From: Hymenobacter amundsenii
GTDB lineage: Bacteria; Bacteroidota; Bacteroidia; Cytophagales; Hymenobacteraceae
Length of the DNA stretch: 64,000 bases
Assembly (NCBI RefSeq): GCF_002204745.1
Contig: NZ_NIRR01000015.1
Location: 1 to 64,000, forward strand
Direction: 5' to 3'
How positions within the stretch are numbered: the stretch's first letter is position 1; every line of letters begins with the position of its first letter. Of the stretch, positions 8,935 through 16,550 are shown piece after piece. The notes beneath the pieces were generated by a model. That model ran no database searches, was not told the DNA's origin, and saw only the letters and a program-made list of their open reading frames with translations. The position numbers were made by a program, and so were the translations under genes.

Positions 8935-9180
8935 ATGCGCCAGCTCGCCATCATTCCCAACCCGCACGCCAAAATCACGCTTTTCAGCTGGAATGGGAAG
9001 TACCTCATCAAGCTCGAAAAAGGCTCGTTGGAGCAAACCTATAAGGTAAGCGAGCTGGACCTGACCGGCGAAGAAGATATCCACCGGCTGCTCGACGAGG
9101 AGTTCGTGCAGGCCGCCGTGGCCCGTTTTGCGGCCATGAGCCAGGATCTGCAGGCTGCTTTCGACCGCCACGACCTGTAA
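8935..9180 (+). CDS. small conserved-looking cytoplasmic protein, function unknown
   Basis: An 81-residue soluble protein without signal peptide or membrane segment, containing WNGKYLIKLEKG and YKVSELDLTGEED and ending in a helical, slightly acidic tail. The compact alpha/beta character and lack of low-complexity sequence suggest a real, constrained protein. I recall similar small proteins in other Cytophagales, but assign no function. It is the first gene of a rightward group of four: the next gene starts 15 bp after its stop, and a TATCTTTG box precedes it. Its position before three envelope proteins suggests a role linked to them, but nothing more can be said. Confidence 0.75.
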   Translation: MRQLAIIPNPHAKITLFSWNGKYLIKLEKGSLEQTYKVSELDLTGEEDIHRLLDEEFVQAAVARFAAMSQDLQAAFDRHDL

Positions 9181-9195
9181 ACTGCTTTTTTTCCG

Positions 9196-9927
9196 ATGCT
9201 TTCAACTTCCAACCTCATGCGTTTTCTGCTTGCGCTGCTGCTCCTGCTGCCAGTATCCACTGTGATGCGGGCCCAGCTCTACGAGGCCCGCACGGGCAGC
9301 GTCAATTTTGAGCGCCGTGAGCGCGACGCCGTAAAGGTGGAAATCGAGGCCTCGGCCAACTGGACCCGCGATTTCTGGCAGAGCTGGCTTAAGGACACCT
9401 ACAACATCAAGCTCAAGGGCGATGGGGTGTTTGGCGTGGGTAAAAAAGACAACCTCACGGCCAAGCAGGTCCCCATGTCGAACGTGACGGGCAAGCTGCT
9501 CGACCTCTATTCGACCATCATTGCCCCGTCCGATACGGTGTCGGAGCTGTCGGTGTGGGCCGCCACCGGGCCCGATGCCTTCTTGGCCGCTTCTACCAGC
9601 GAGTTCAGCGCCCTGCGCACCATGGTGCAGAGCTTCGGCGCCGCCGCCCGCCTGAAAGCCTACCGCGAGCAGATTGTCGAGTCGGAAAAGGAGCTGGCCG
9701 CCGCAAGCAAAGACAAGGATAAGCTCGAAAAGGAGCGCCTCAGTCTGGCTAGCAATACCAAGTCGAACCTTGAGAAAATCGAGGATCTGCATAAGCAAAA
9801 CGCCGATAACAAGCTCAAATCGGCCGAAGACTCGGTGAAGCTGCTAGATAATGCCCGCCTGCTGGAACTGCGGCAGGCCCAGCTGGAGCGCCGCCGCGCC
9901 CGCCTCACCAACCTCGACCGCAAATAA
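9196..9927 (+). CDS. secreted protein with C-terminal coiled coil, function unknown
   Basis: A 243-residue exported protein. The signal peptide is MRFLLALLLLLPVSTVMRA, so the true start may be the second ATG at 9217 rather than 9196. Residues about 30-150 form a mixed domain that I do not recognise. Residues about 155-240 are rich in K, E and heptad-spaced L (for example KLEKERLSLASN) and should form a long coiled coil. It starts 15 bp after the small upstream gene and ends 33 bp before the next one, so all are probably one transcript. A periplasmic structural or adaptor role is a guess from the coiled coil only. Confidence 0.75.
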   Translation: MLSTSNLMRFLLALLLLLPVSTVMRAQLYEARTGSVNFERRERDAVKVEIEASANWTRDFWQSWLKDTYNIKLKGDGVFGVGKKDNLTAKQVPMSNVTGKLLDLYSTIIAPSDTVSELSVWAATGPDAFLAASTSEFSALRTMVQSFGAAARLKAYREQIVESEKELAAASKDKDKLEKERLSLASNTKSNLEKIEDLHKQNADNKLKSAEDSVKLLDNARLLELRQAQLERRRARLTNLDRK

Positions 9928-9960
9928 CCTTCGCTATTCACGCACCCGCTGCTCTGCCTT

Positions 9961-11241
9961 ATGGAAAAAGACCCTTCCCCCCTTGACACCCTGCGCCAAC
10001 TGAAGGAGTGGCTGGATGCTGGTACCATTACCCCGGAGGAGTTCCAGACCCTGAAGCAAAAGCTCGTTTTCGCCGATACCACGCCGCCCCGCGCCCCCGA
10101 ACCGCCCGCTCCGGAGCCGTTTGAGGTAGCGCTGCCCACGGTGCCGGAACCCATGCCACCCCTCCCGGAGCCGCCCACCGCCGCCAGCCCGAAAACCTGG
10201 CCGTCCTTGCTGCCCCTGACTCCCGTGCCGCCACCTGCCGCTGCAGTGCCCCCGGCCCCCGAGCCTACCACCATTGCGCCTGTCGAATTCGCGCCGCTGC
10301 TGCCGCCCATCACTCACGCCCCGGCGGCCGAGGTGCCGGTAACCCCGGCCCCGCCCGCTACTGCCGAAGCGCCATTCTCACACCCCTTCGAAGCTGGCCG
10401 CCCCGCCGCCTCGCCCGGCCCGGCCGACTCGTTTCTGCCCCCGGTGCCGCCCGCCGCGGATGCCGATTCCGTCGAATACGTGGAGGATGATGCCTATACT
10501 GCACCGCCCAAAAGCTCCCTGACCACGGTGCTGGTGGTGGGTGGCATCGTGCTGCTACTGGCTTTGGTGGTGTATCTGATGACGGATAACCGCGACTCGG
10601 AGCGCCTGACCAGCGCCACCCGCACCGCCGCCGACTCGGTGGCCGTTCGTCCCGACGAAGGCCCGCAAACTGAGCAGATCGAGCTGCCGCCCATTGCCGC
10701 GCCCGAAACTATCCGCGTTGAGCCGGTGGCGCCGCCGGTAGCTGCTCCTCCGGCTTCCGACACAGCCACGATGGCTGCTCCCACACCCGAAGCTCCACCC
10801 GCCGCTGCACCCGCGCCGGCCGAAGCGCCCGCAGTTTCGGAGAATGAGGCAAAAACCCGCGTCGAAGGAGCTTTGCGGCGCTATTATGCCGATTTGCAGG
10901 CGGCACCCTTCACGGCCACGGCCCACTTTGCGCCCCAGGTCGAGCGGTTTTACCTGATGCGTAACACGAGCCCGGCCGCCATCAGCGCCGAGCTGGAGCG
11001 CAGCCACTTTCCCGAGTTTCTGGAGGGCCAGACGACCATCCAGCCCGGCAGCCTGCAGGTGAGCCCCGCGGTGGCCGACGGCTCGCGGGTGGTTACCTAT
11101 GTGGAGAACAGCACGGCTCTGCGCCAGTCGCTCCAGAAGCGCCAGCAAACTGCCGCCCAGGTGCGCGTGCGCTTCGATAAGAACTTCAAGATTGTGTATC
11201 TGCGCCAGGAAAAACTGCTCGAAAATAACTTCACCGACTAA
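9961..11241 (+). CDS. SHOCT-domain membrane protein with Pro/Ala-rich linkers
   Basis: A 426-residue protein in clear modules. Residues 1-40 form a SHOCT-type short oligomerisation motif (LRQLKEWLDAGTITPEEF). Residues about 40-175 are a Pro/Ala/Glu-rich linker. One membrane segment (VLVVGGIVLLLALVVYLM) is at about 185-207. A second Pro/Ala linker runs to about 295. A C-terminal domain of about 130 residues begins near ENEAKTRVEGALRRYYADL and may have an NTF2-like fold. With no signal peptide, the SHOCT end should be cytoplasmic and the C-terminal domain periplasmic. The linkers are long enough to span the periplasm or reach peptidoglycan. It is the third gene of the 8935 operon, 43 bp before the DUF3089 lipoprotein gene. 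Function is unknown. Confidence 0.75.
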   Translation: MEKDPSPLDTLRQLKEWLDAGTITPEEFQTLKQKLVFADTTPPRAPEPPAPEPFEVALPTVPEPMPPLPEPPTAASPKTWPSLLPLTPVPPPAAAVPPAPEPTTIAPVEFAPLLPPITHAPAAEVPVTPAPPATAEAPFSHPFEAGRPAASPGPADSFLPPVPPAADADSVEYVEDDAYTAPPKSSLTTVLVVGGIVLLLALVVYLMTDNRDSERLTSATRTAADSVAVRPDEGPQTEQIELPPIAAPETIRVEPVAPPVAAPPASDTATMAAPTPEAPPAAAPAPAEAPAVSENEAKTRVEGALRRYYADLQAAPFTATAHFAPQVERFYLMRNTSPAAISAELERSHFPEFLEGQTTIQPGSLQVSPAVADGSRVVTYVENSTALRQSLQKRQQTAAQVRVRFDKNFKIVYLRQEKLLENNFTD

Positions 11242-11284
11242 GCTCGGAGGAGGCGTACTGTGAGCACGCAAAGCACCTTACTCT

Positions 11285-12376
11285 ATGCGCAACCACCTAC
11301 TCTTATTCACTTCCGTGGCCCTGCTTGGCCTCAGCTCCTGCCTGAAAATCATCAAGCCAAGCAAGGATTTTGGCCAATACGAAACGCCCGTTGCGCCCGA
11401 TTACGGCCAGCCGGCCAGTTGGGCTGCCCTGCCCACCCGCCGCGATTCGGCCGATGCGGTGCCGCGCAATACGCCATTCCGCGACCAGCAGGCCACGGCC
11501 GCGGCCGACGTATTCTTCGTGCACCCGACTACGTACTACTGGCGCAAGCAGTGGAACGCCAGCCTGGCCAACAACCGGCTCAACCAGTTCACCGACGACG
11601 ACGTGATTCGGAATCAGGCCTCCGCGTTCAACGCCGCGGCCCGGGTATACGCGCCCCGCTACCGCCAGGCCACGCTCTATAGCTTCTTCGTGGATGACCA
11701 GAGCACCAATGGCCAGAAAGCCCTCGATCTGGCTTACAGTGACGTGAAAGCGGCTTTTCAATACTACCTCGACCACTACAACCAGGGCCGGCCCATCATC
11801 ATCGCGGGCCACAGCCAGGGCACCGTGCATGCCACCCACCTGCTGCACGAGTTCTTCGATAACAACCCCGCGCTCCGCCAGCGCCTCGTAGCCGCCTACC
11901 TCATCGGCTTCAAAGTGAAAACCGACGAGTACCAAACCCTGCGGCCCTGCGCCGACTCCACCCAAACCGGCTGCTACGTGGCCTGGAACACGGTGGCCTG
12001 GGGCAACGACTACCCGCCTTTCCAGAACGGCGTGGCCGTGAACCCCCTCACCTGGACCCTCGACACCCTCGCCGCGCCCGCTGCCCTCAACCGCGGCGGC
12101 GTCGGGCAGGATTTCAACCGGCTCGATGTGGGCGTAGTCGATGCCAAAATTCACCAAGGGCTACTGTGGGTGCATCCGCCCAAGCCCTCGGGCTACCCGC
12201 GTTTCCTGCTGCCCGGCCAACCCCAGCTCTGGCATTCCTTCCACATCGCCGATTACGGCCTATTCTACGCCAACATCCGCCAAAACGCCGTAGCGCGGGT
12301 GCGGGCCTGGCAGGGGCGGGCGGGCAATAATCAGTCTACACTTTCTAACAGTTGCTGGTCAAAAACCTTTCGGTAA
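11285..12376 (+). CDS. DUF3089 alpha/beta-hydrolase-like lipoprotein
   Basis: A 363-residue protein with a lipoprotein signal peptide (MRNHLLLFTSVALLGLSSC), so it is probably anchored in a membrane on the periplasmic side. The body matches DUF3089, a family related to alpha/beta hydrolases. It has HPTTYYWRKQWNA near residue 80 and the nucleophile elbow GHSQG near 179, suggesting an esterase-type activity on an unknown substrate. Homology seems to end at about RVRAWQGRAG; the last 15-20 residues run into an A+T-richer segment and look like an accidental extension. Those final 18 bp overlap the 3' end of a leftward gene. It is the last gene of the 8935 operon. Confidence 0.85.
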   Translation: MRNHLLLFTSVALLGLSSCLKIIKPSKDFGQYETPVAPDYGQPASWAALPTRRDSADAVPRNTPFRDQQATAAADVFFVHPTTYYWRKQWNASLANNRLNQFTDDDVIRNQASAFNAAARVYAPRYRQATLYSFFVDDQSTNGQKALDLAYSDVKAAFQYYLDHYNQGRPIIIAGHSQGTVHATHLLHEFFDNNPALRQRLVAAYLIGFKVKTDEYQTLRPCADSTQTGCYVAWNTVAWGNDYPPFQNGVAVNPLTWTLDTLAAPAALNRGGVGQDFNRLDVGVVDAKIHQGLLWVHPPKPSGYPRFLLPGQPQLWHSFHIADYGLFYANIRQNAVARVRAWQGRAGNNQSTLSNSCWSKTFR

Positions 12377-12643
12377 TGGCTGATATCTAACTATTGGGTT
12401 CGAAACCCTAAAATGATTCAGACCTCCCCAAAACGCTTCTTCATTAAAACCGATAAAGTCTGTGGCGGCAGCTAATGCAAAGTTGTGGAGTTGATAAGCT
12501 ACGGCTCCAGAATAATAACTGTGTTGCGCAAATTGCTCGACGCTACGCTCGGGTTGAGATGGAGTCGGAGCAGTTCTGATATCAATCAGAAACTGGTACA
12601 GCAAGTACCGATAGGCATTCTTTCTATTCTCATCCATACCCAA
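12359..12643 (-). CDS. 94-residue hypothetical protein, lineage-specific type
   Basis: Short protein with a helical N-terminus (NRKNAYRYLLYQFLIDIRT) and a second part with YQLHNFALAAATDFIGFNEEAFW. The regular hydrophobic and aromatic pattern resembles small Hymenobacter proteins I recall containing an AYRYLLY...DIR start and a later LHNLA element, so I regard it as real. Its base composition is clearly richer in A+T than the neighbours, which suggests later acquisition or relaxed constraint. It converges on the DUF3089 gene with an 18-bp overlap, and its start is 11 bp from the terminator of tsf. No function can be proposed. Confidence 0.5.
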   Translation of the reverse strand: MGMDENRKNAYRYLLYQFLIDIRTAPTPSQPERSVEQFAQHSYYSGAVAYQLHNFALAAATDFIGFNEEAFWGGLNHFRVSNPIVRYQPLPKGF

Positions 12644-12653
12644 AGAACCATAG

Positions 12654-12690
12654 AAAAGGCCCCGCCGGCAAATTGCCAGCGGGGCCTTTT
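12654..12690. terminator. bidirectional terminator after tsf
   Basis: AAAAGGCCCCGC (12654-12665) pairs with GCGGGGCCTTTT (12679-12690), and an inner GGCAAATTGCC extends the stem. A-runs and T-runs on both sides allow leftward termination of the rplM-rpsI-rpsB-tsf transcript, about 60 bp beyond the tsf stop. Confidence 0.85.
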
Positions 12691-12705
12691 CAAATTCTGA
12701 ACGGA

Positions 12706-12740
12706 AAGCTAACGGCTAAAAGCTGTCAGCCACTAGCTCC
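12706..12740. repeat. five tandem degenerate heptamers (family B arm)
   Basis: Thirty-five bases fall into exact 7-bp register, with units such as AAGCTAA and CGGCTAA, between the tsf stop codon and its terminator. No clear opposite arm is nearby. Confidence 0.5.
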
Positions 12741-12747
12741 CAAAGAC

Positions 12748-13587
12748 CTAGCCTACAATAGCTACGCGCTTGAAGTCGGAAACCGTCAGGCCCTTACTCG
12801 TCTTGTCGAGTAGCTGGGCGATGGTCATCGAGCTGTCCTTCACGAATTCCTGGTTGAGCAGGGTGTTCTCTTTGTAGAACTTGTTGAGCTTTCCCTGGGC
12901 AATTTTCTCCAGCATGGCTTCGGGCTTGCCGTCGGCGCGGGCCTGCTCCTTACCAATCTCGATTTCGCGCTCAATGGTAGCCGAATCCACGCCGTCCTTA
13001 TCGAGGGCAACGGGCTTCATGGCAACAATTTGCATGGCCACGTCGCGGCCCACGGTAGCAACGTCGGCACCGCCTACGTTCTTCATGGCCACCAGTACGC
13101 CCTTCTTGTTGTCGGAGTGGATGTAGGAGGCCACTTTCTCGGCCGTGATGTTCTCGTAAGCTGTTACCACCAGCTTCTCGCCGATTTTGCCCATCAGGTC
13201 GGTGATGTGGTCTTGCAACGGACGGTCATCCTCCTGCTTGGCAGCCAGCAGCTCCTCTTTAGTGGCGGCGTCGGTTTTAACGGCCGTGGCCAGAATGCGC
13301 TGGGCCAACTCCTTGAAATCGGGAACCTTCGATACCGGCTCGGTTTCGCAAGCCAGCGATACGAGCTTGCCGTTGGTGCCATCCTCGCTTACGGCGGCCA
13401 GCACCACGCCTTCCGACGTTTCGTTGTCCGAACGCTTGTCAGCGATTTTCTGGCCCTGCTTGCGCAGCAAGTCGCGGGCAACCTCGAAGTCGCCATCGGC
13501 TTCTACGAGGGCTTTTTTGCAATCCATCATGCCTGCACCAGTCATGGTGCGGAGCTTGTTCACGTCAGCGGCGGTAATTGCGGCCAT
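12748..13587 (-). CDS. tsf: translation elongation factor Ts
   Basis: A 279-residue EF-Ts, the guanine nucleotide exchange factor that recycles EF-Tu. The N-terminal UBA-like part shows the family signature (VNKLRTMTGAGMMDCKKALV), followed by the TDF-type motif region (KIADKRSDNETSEG) and the dimerisation-type core with VACETEPV-like sequence (VSLACETEPVSKVPDF). Length is normal. It lies downstream of rpsB as in most bacteria, but the 223-bp spacer is unusually long and filled by family B repeats. It is the last gene of the rplM-rpsI-rpsB-tsf cluster and is followed by a strong terminator. Confidence 0.98.
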   Translation of the reverse strand: MAAITAADVNKLRTMTGAGMMDCKKALVEADGDFEVARDLLRKQGQKIADKRSDNETSEGVVLAAVSEDGTNGKLVSLACETEPVSKVPDFKELAQRILATAVKTDAATKEELLAAKQEDDRPLQDHITDLMGKIGEKLVVTAYENITAEKVASYIHSDNKKGVLVAMKNVGGADVATVGRDVAMQIVAMKPVALDKDGVDSATIEREIEIGKEQARADGKPEAMLEKIAQGKLNKFYKENTLLNQEFVKDSSMTIAQLLDKTSKGLTVSDFKRVAIVG

Positions 13588-13593
13588 TTGTTT

Positions 13594-13800
13594 CTAGGAG
13601 TTAGGAGCTAAAAGCTAGGAGTCAGAATCGCAAAGGATAAAGCCCGGAGCTAAAAGCTGGGTGTTGAAATTAGATAAAGGAGAAAAGAAGCAGCAAGAAA
13701 GAGGTATTAAGTAGAAGCAAAAAAGTCAGGAGCCAGGAGCTAGAATTGGCCAGTCGGTTTCCCTCTGATTCTATCTCCTAGCTCCTGACTACTAGCTTCT
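13594..13800. repeat. family B element in the rpsB-tsf spacer
   Basis: The left arm at 13594-13625 reads in 7-bp units such as GAGTTAG and AAGCTAG. A related stretch (13722-13745, AGTCAGGAGCCAGGAGCTAG) has the same orientation. The right arm at 13767-13800 is the inverted form (CTCCTAGCTCCTGACTAC). The arms could pair to a large stem in the mRNA between the two genes. The element occupies nearly the whole spacer. Confidence 0.7.
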
Positions 13801-13810
13801 ACGAAGTCGC

Positions 13811-14578
13811 CTATTCTTCGGCGTCCAGCTTTTCCTTGATGCCTTCTTCTTCGGCTTGCTTCTTGTCGGCGTCCTCTTTGTCAACCTTGCGCTCCGACAA
13901 ACCTTCTTCAATAGCCTTACCCATGATGCCCACGATGAGCTGGATAGACTTCGAGGCGTCGTCGTTGGCTGGAATCGGGAACTGAACCGACTCGGGGTTG
14001 GAGTTGGTGTCGCAGATAGCGAATACCGGGATACCCAATTTCTGGGCTTCCTTTACGGCAATGTGCTCACGCTTCACGTCAATCACGAACAGGGCCGAAG
14101 GCAAGCGGCTCAGGTCGGCAATGCCACCGAGCACCCGCTCCAGCTTCTCCCGCTCGCGCGACAGCATCAGCCGCTCGCGCTTAGCGAGGGCCGCGAAAGC
14201 CGTGTTTTCCTTCACCATCTTGTCGATAGTGCTCATCTTCTTCAGCGACTTGCGAACGGTGGTGAAGTTGGTGAGCAGACCACCCAACCACCGATCGGTG
14301 ATGTAGGGCATGTGCAGGCGCTTAGCCTCCTCGGTCACAATTTCCTGGGCCTGCTTCTTGGTAGCCACGAACATGATCTTACGGCCGCTCTTCGCGATGT
14401 TGCGAATAGCAGACGTCGCGTGTTCGAGCGAAGCCAGGGTTTTGTTCAGGTCAATGATGTGGATGCCGTTCTTCTCCATGAAGATGTACGGAGCCATTTT
14501 GGGGTCCCACTTGCGGGTGAGGTGACCAAAATGCGAACCGGCGTCCAGCAATTCTTTATAAGTGGTAGTCTGGGCCAT
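13811..14578 (-). CDS. rpsB: 30S ribosomal protein S2
   Basis: A 255-residue S2, a small-subunit protein needed for S1 attachment and translation initiation in well-studied bacteria. Typical family sequence is present throughout: [20 protein letters not shown] at the N-terminus, [24 protein letters not shown] and [12 protein letters not shown] in the middle, and [12 protein letters not shown] near residue 190. The C-terminus is an acidic, lysine-rich tail ([18 protein letters not shown]). It begins 20 bp after rpsI, so it is co-transcribed with rplM-rpsI, and precedes tsf. Confidence 0.98.
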   Translation of the reverse strand: MAQTTTYKELLDAGSHFGHLTRKWDPKMAPYIFMEKNGIHIIDLNKTLASLEHATSAIRNIAKSGRKIMFVATKKQAQEIVTEEAKRLHMPYITDRWLGGLLTNFTTVRKSLKKMSTIDKMVKENTAFAALAKRERLMLSREREKLERVLGGIADLSRLPSALFVIDVKREHIAVKEAQKLGIPVFAICDTNSNPESVQFPIPANDDASKSIQLIVGIMGKAIEEGLSERKVDKEDADKKQAEEEGIKEKLDAEE

Positions 14579-14598
14579 GATAGGGTTCCTCTGGAAGA

Positions 14599-14985
14599 TT
14601 AGCGTTTCGAGAACTGGAACGAACGACGAGCCTTACGCTTACCGAATTTCTTACGTTCCACCATGCGCGGGTCGCGGGTCAGGAAGCCTTCCTTCTTCAG
14701 GGCGGGCCGAACCTCAGCGTTTTCACCCACGAGGGCTTTGGAGATGGCCAGGCGGATGGCTTCGGCCTGGGCCGAAATGCCACCACCGCGCACGTTCACC
14801 TTGATGTCGTACTGGCCGACTTGCTCGACCGTCGCCAAAGGCTGGTTCACGATGTTTTCCAGGAGTTCGTTGCCGAAATAGGCTTTCATTTCCCGGCCGT
14901 TGATAGTGATATTCCCTTGCCCGGCCTGCATGTAAATGCGGGCCACCGAGGTTTTTCTTCTACCAGAGGTATTGGAGATTTCCAT
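14599..14985 (-). CDS. rpsI: 30S ribosomal protein S9
   Basis: A 128-residue S9 whose C-terminal tail reaches the P-site tRNA. The N-terminus shows [16 protein letters not shown], the middle [20 protein letters not shown], and the C-terminus the basic family ending [19 protein letters not shown] with the terminal KR. It lies 39 bp downstream of rplM, the standard partner, and 20 bp before rpsB. Confidence 0.98.
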   Translation of the reverse strand: MEISNTSGRRKTSVARIYMQAGQGNITINGREMKAYFGNELLENIVNQPLATVEQVGQYDIKVNVRGGGISAQAEAIRLAISKALVGENAEVRPALKKEGFLTRDPRMVERKKFGKRKARRSFQFSKR

Positions 14986-15024
14986 TAAGTGAAGAGTTAG
15001 AGAAAAAAGGAGCCGGTTTGCGGC

Positions 15025-15477
15025 TTACAGATGCGAGAAAGAAACGGTTTTAGGCTGCTGCGCCTCGTGCGGGTGCTCGGTGCCAGCGTACACGAACAGG
15101 TTACGGAATTGCTCCGCGCCCAGCCGGTTGCCCTGCAGCATACCACGTACGGCGTGCTCGATCACGCGGGTCGAGTTCTTGGCTTTCTTGTCGCGCAGGT
15201 TGATGCGCTTCTGTCCGCCGGGATAGCCCGAGTGCGTTACGTAGATTTTGTCGGTCATCTTCTTGCCCGTTACCCGCAGGTTGTCCGAGTTGATGACGAT
15301 GACATTGTCGCCACAGTCCGAGTTGGGCGTGAAGGAGGGCTTGTGCTTGCCACGCAGAATGTTGGCAACCTGGCTGCACAACCGACCCAAATTGGCGTCG
15401 GCGGCGTCAACCACAACCCAGCCCTTGTTGGCGTTGGCTTTGTTGACGGACACCGTCTTGAAGCTCAGATGATCCAT
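15025..15477 (-). CDS. rplM: 50S ribosomal protein L13
   Basis: A 150-residue L13, an early-assembling large-subunit protein. Family sequences include WVVVDAADANLGRLCSQVA, the KPSFTPNSDCGDNVIVIN block and GYPGGQKRINLRD. The start at 15477 (MDHLSFKTVSV) is chosen because the frame upstream has no L13 homology and contains a canonical promoter (15541-15570), which cannot be coding. First gene of the rplM-rpsI-rpsB-tsf cluster. Confidence 0.97.
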   Translation of the reverse strand: MDHLSFKTVSVNKANANKGWVVVDAADANLGRLCSQVANILRGKHKPSFTPNSDCGDNVIVINSDNLRVTGKKMTDKIYVTHSGYPGGQKRINLRDKKAKNSTRVIEHAVRGMLQGNRLGAEQFRNLFVYAGTEHPHEAQQPKTVSFSHL

Positions 15478-15540
15478 TGGGAGGAGGATAAACGTTTGAA
15501 AATGAAGAAGAAGCCGAACACAGTTCGGGGAAAACGGACA

Positions 15541-15570
15541 CAAAGTTACCGCCTTTCGGCGAATATTCAA
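15541..15570 (-). promoter_or_regulatory. promoter of the rplM-rpsI-rpsB-tsf cluster
   Basis: On the minus strand, TTG (15568-15570), a 19-bp spacer and TAACTTTG (15541-15548) form a perfect Bacteroidota sigma-70-type promoter, giving a 5' leader of about 55 bases before the rplM start. Confidence 0.85.
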
Positions 15571-15667
15571 ACCAAGAGCTTAATAATTGTCTGGCAGGCA
15601 GTTGGAAAGGAGGGTCTAGGTGGCCGAGCAATGCAACAGAAAGACGGTCTTTCTGCATTTTCATCTC

Positions 15668-16381
15668 CTAGAGGTACTGCCGCATATTTTCCACCAGCAC
15701 CCGAAAGTCCTTGGGGTAGGGGGCTTCTACCGTCACCGGCTCGCCATTGAGGCGGGCGAAGGTGAGTTGGGCGGCGTGCAGGGCGAAACGCTTGATGAAT
15801 GGTTGCTCCTCTTCGCCCTGCTTCACATTGAACTTCTTCTTGAGCGTGGATAGGAAGAAATCGTCGCCGCCGTACATGCTGTCGCCCACGATGGGGGCCT
15901 GCAAATAGGCCAGGTGCAGCCGAATCTGGTGCATGCGGCCCGTAATGGGCTGGCATTCGAGTAGCGTGTGGCGGGCGAAGGGCTCCAGCGTGCGCACCAG
16001 CGTCACGGCCGGCTTGCCCTTGTAGGCCAGCCGGGCCTTGCCCTTGGTGGTAGTTTCGATGCTTCGGTCGACGCGCAGGCCGTCGTAGTGATGCACGCCC
16101 CAGGCCACGGCGTGGTACACCTTACGCACCTGCCGGTCTTCGAACTGCATGGCCAGGTGGCGGTAGGCAGCTGGGTTTTTGGCCAGCGCCAGCGCCCCAC
16201 TGGTTTCCTTATCGAGGCGGTGGCAGGCTTGGATGTCGTCGTGGTGCTCGCGGGCCAGGCGCAGAATATTAGGGGCCCCGCCAAACCGCTCGTCGAGCGT
16301 GGCCAGGAACGGGGGCTTGTTGATGACGATGAAATCTTCGTCTTCGAACAGAATCAGGTCGTTGAAATCAGGCAGCTTCAT
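15668..16381 (-). CDS. RluA-family RNA pseudouridine synthase
   Basis: A 237-residue enzyme that isomerises uridine to pseudouridine in RNA. The catalytic Asp is D57 in HRLDKETSG, the RluA signature; the second conserved block is PITGRMHQIRLHLA near residue 145, followed by GDSMYGG. There is no N-terminal S4 domain, so it is closer to the short RluA/TruC-like group than to RluD. Which RNA site it modifies cannot be told. It lies downstream of the histidine kinase gene in the same direction, separated by a repeat-filled gap of 151 bp, so co-transcription is uncertain. Confidence 0.92.
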   Translation of the reverse strand: MKLPDFNDLILFEDEDFIVINKPPFLATLDERFGGAPNILRLAREHHDDIQACHRLDKETSGALALAKNPAAYRHLAMQFEDRQVRKVYHAVAWGVHHYDGLRVDRSIETTTKGKARLAYKGKPAVTLVRTLEPFARHTLLECQPITGRMHQIRLHLAYLQAPIVGDSMYGGDDFFLSTLKKKFNVKQGEEEQPFIKRFALHAAQLTFARLNGEPVTVEAPYPKDFRVLVENMRQYL

Positions 16382-16418
16382 AGAAGCCGTAAAGGTAGGG
16401 GTTAGCGCGGTGGCAAGG

Positions 16419-16550
16419 GAGGAGAGGCGAGAAGTGGGAGGTGAGTGGGGAATGTCATGCTGAACGAAGGCGGAGCCGCAGTCGAAGCATGACGCCCTGT
16501 TAGGCCCAACCTCCCGTATCGTTTCTCACTTCTCACTTCTCACTTCTCAC
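16419..16550. repeat. composite repeat: family A core inside family B arms
   Basis: The left arm (16419-16450) reads like GAGAAGTGGGAGGTGAGTG. The right arm (16523-16550) is four perfect tandem copies of TTCTCAC. Between them a small family A core (16452-16495) starts GTCATGCTGAACG and ends AGCATGAC. The right arm runs into the 3' end of the histidine kinase gene, supplying its last codons. Confidence 0.75.
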
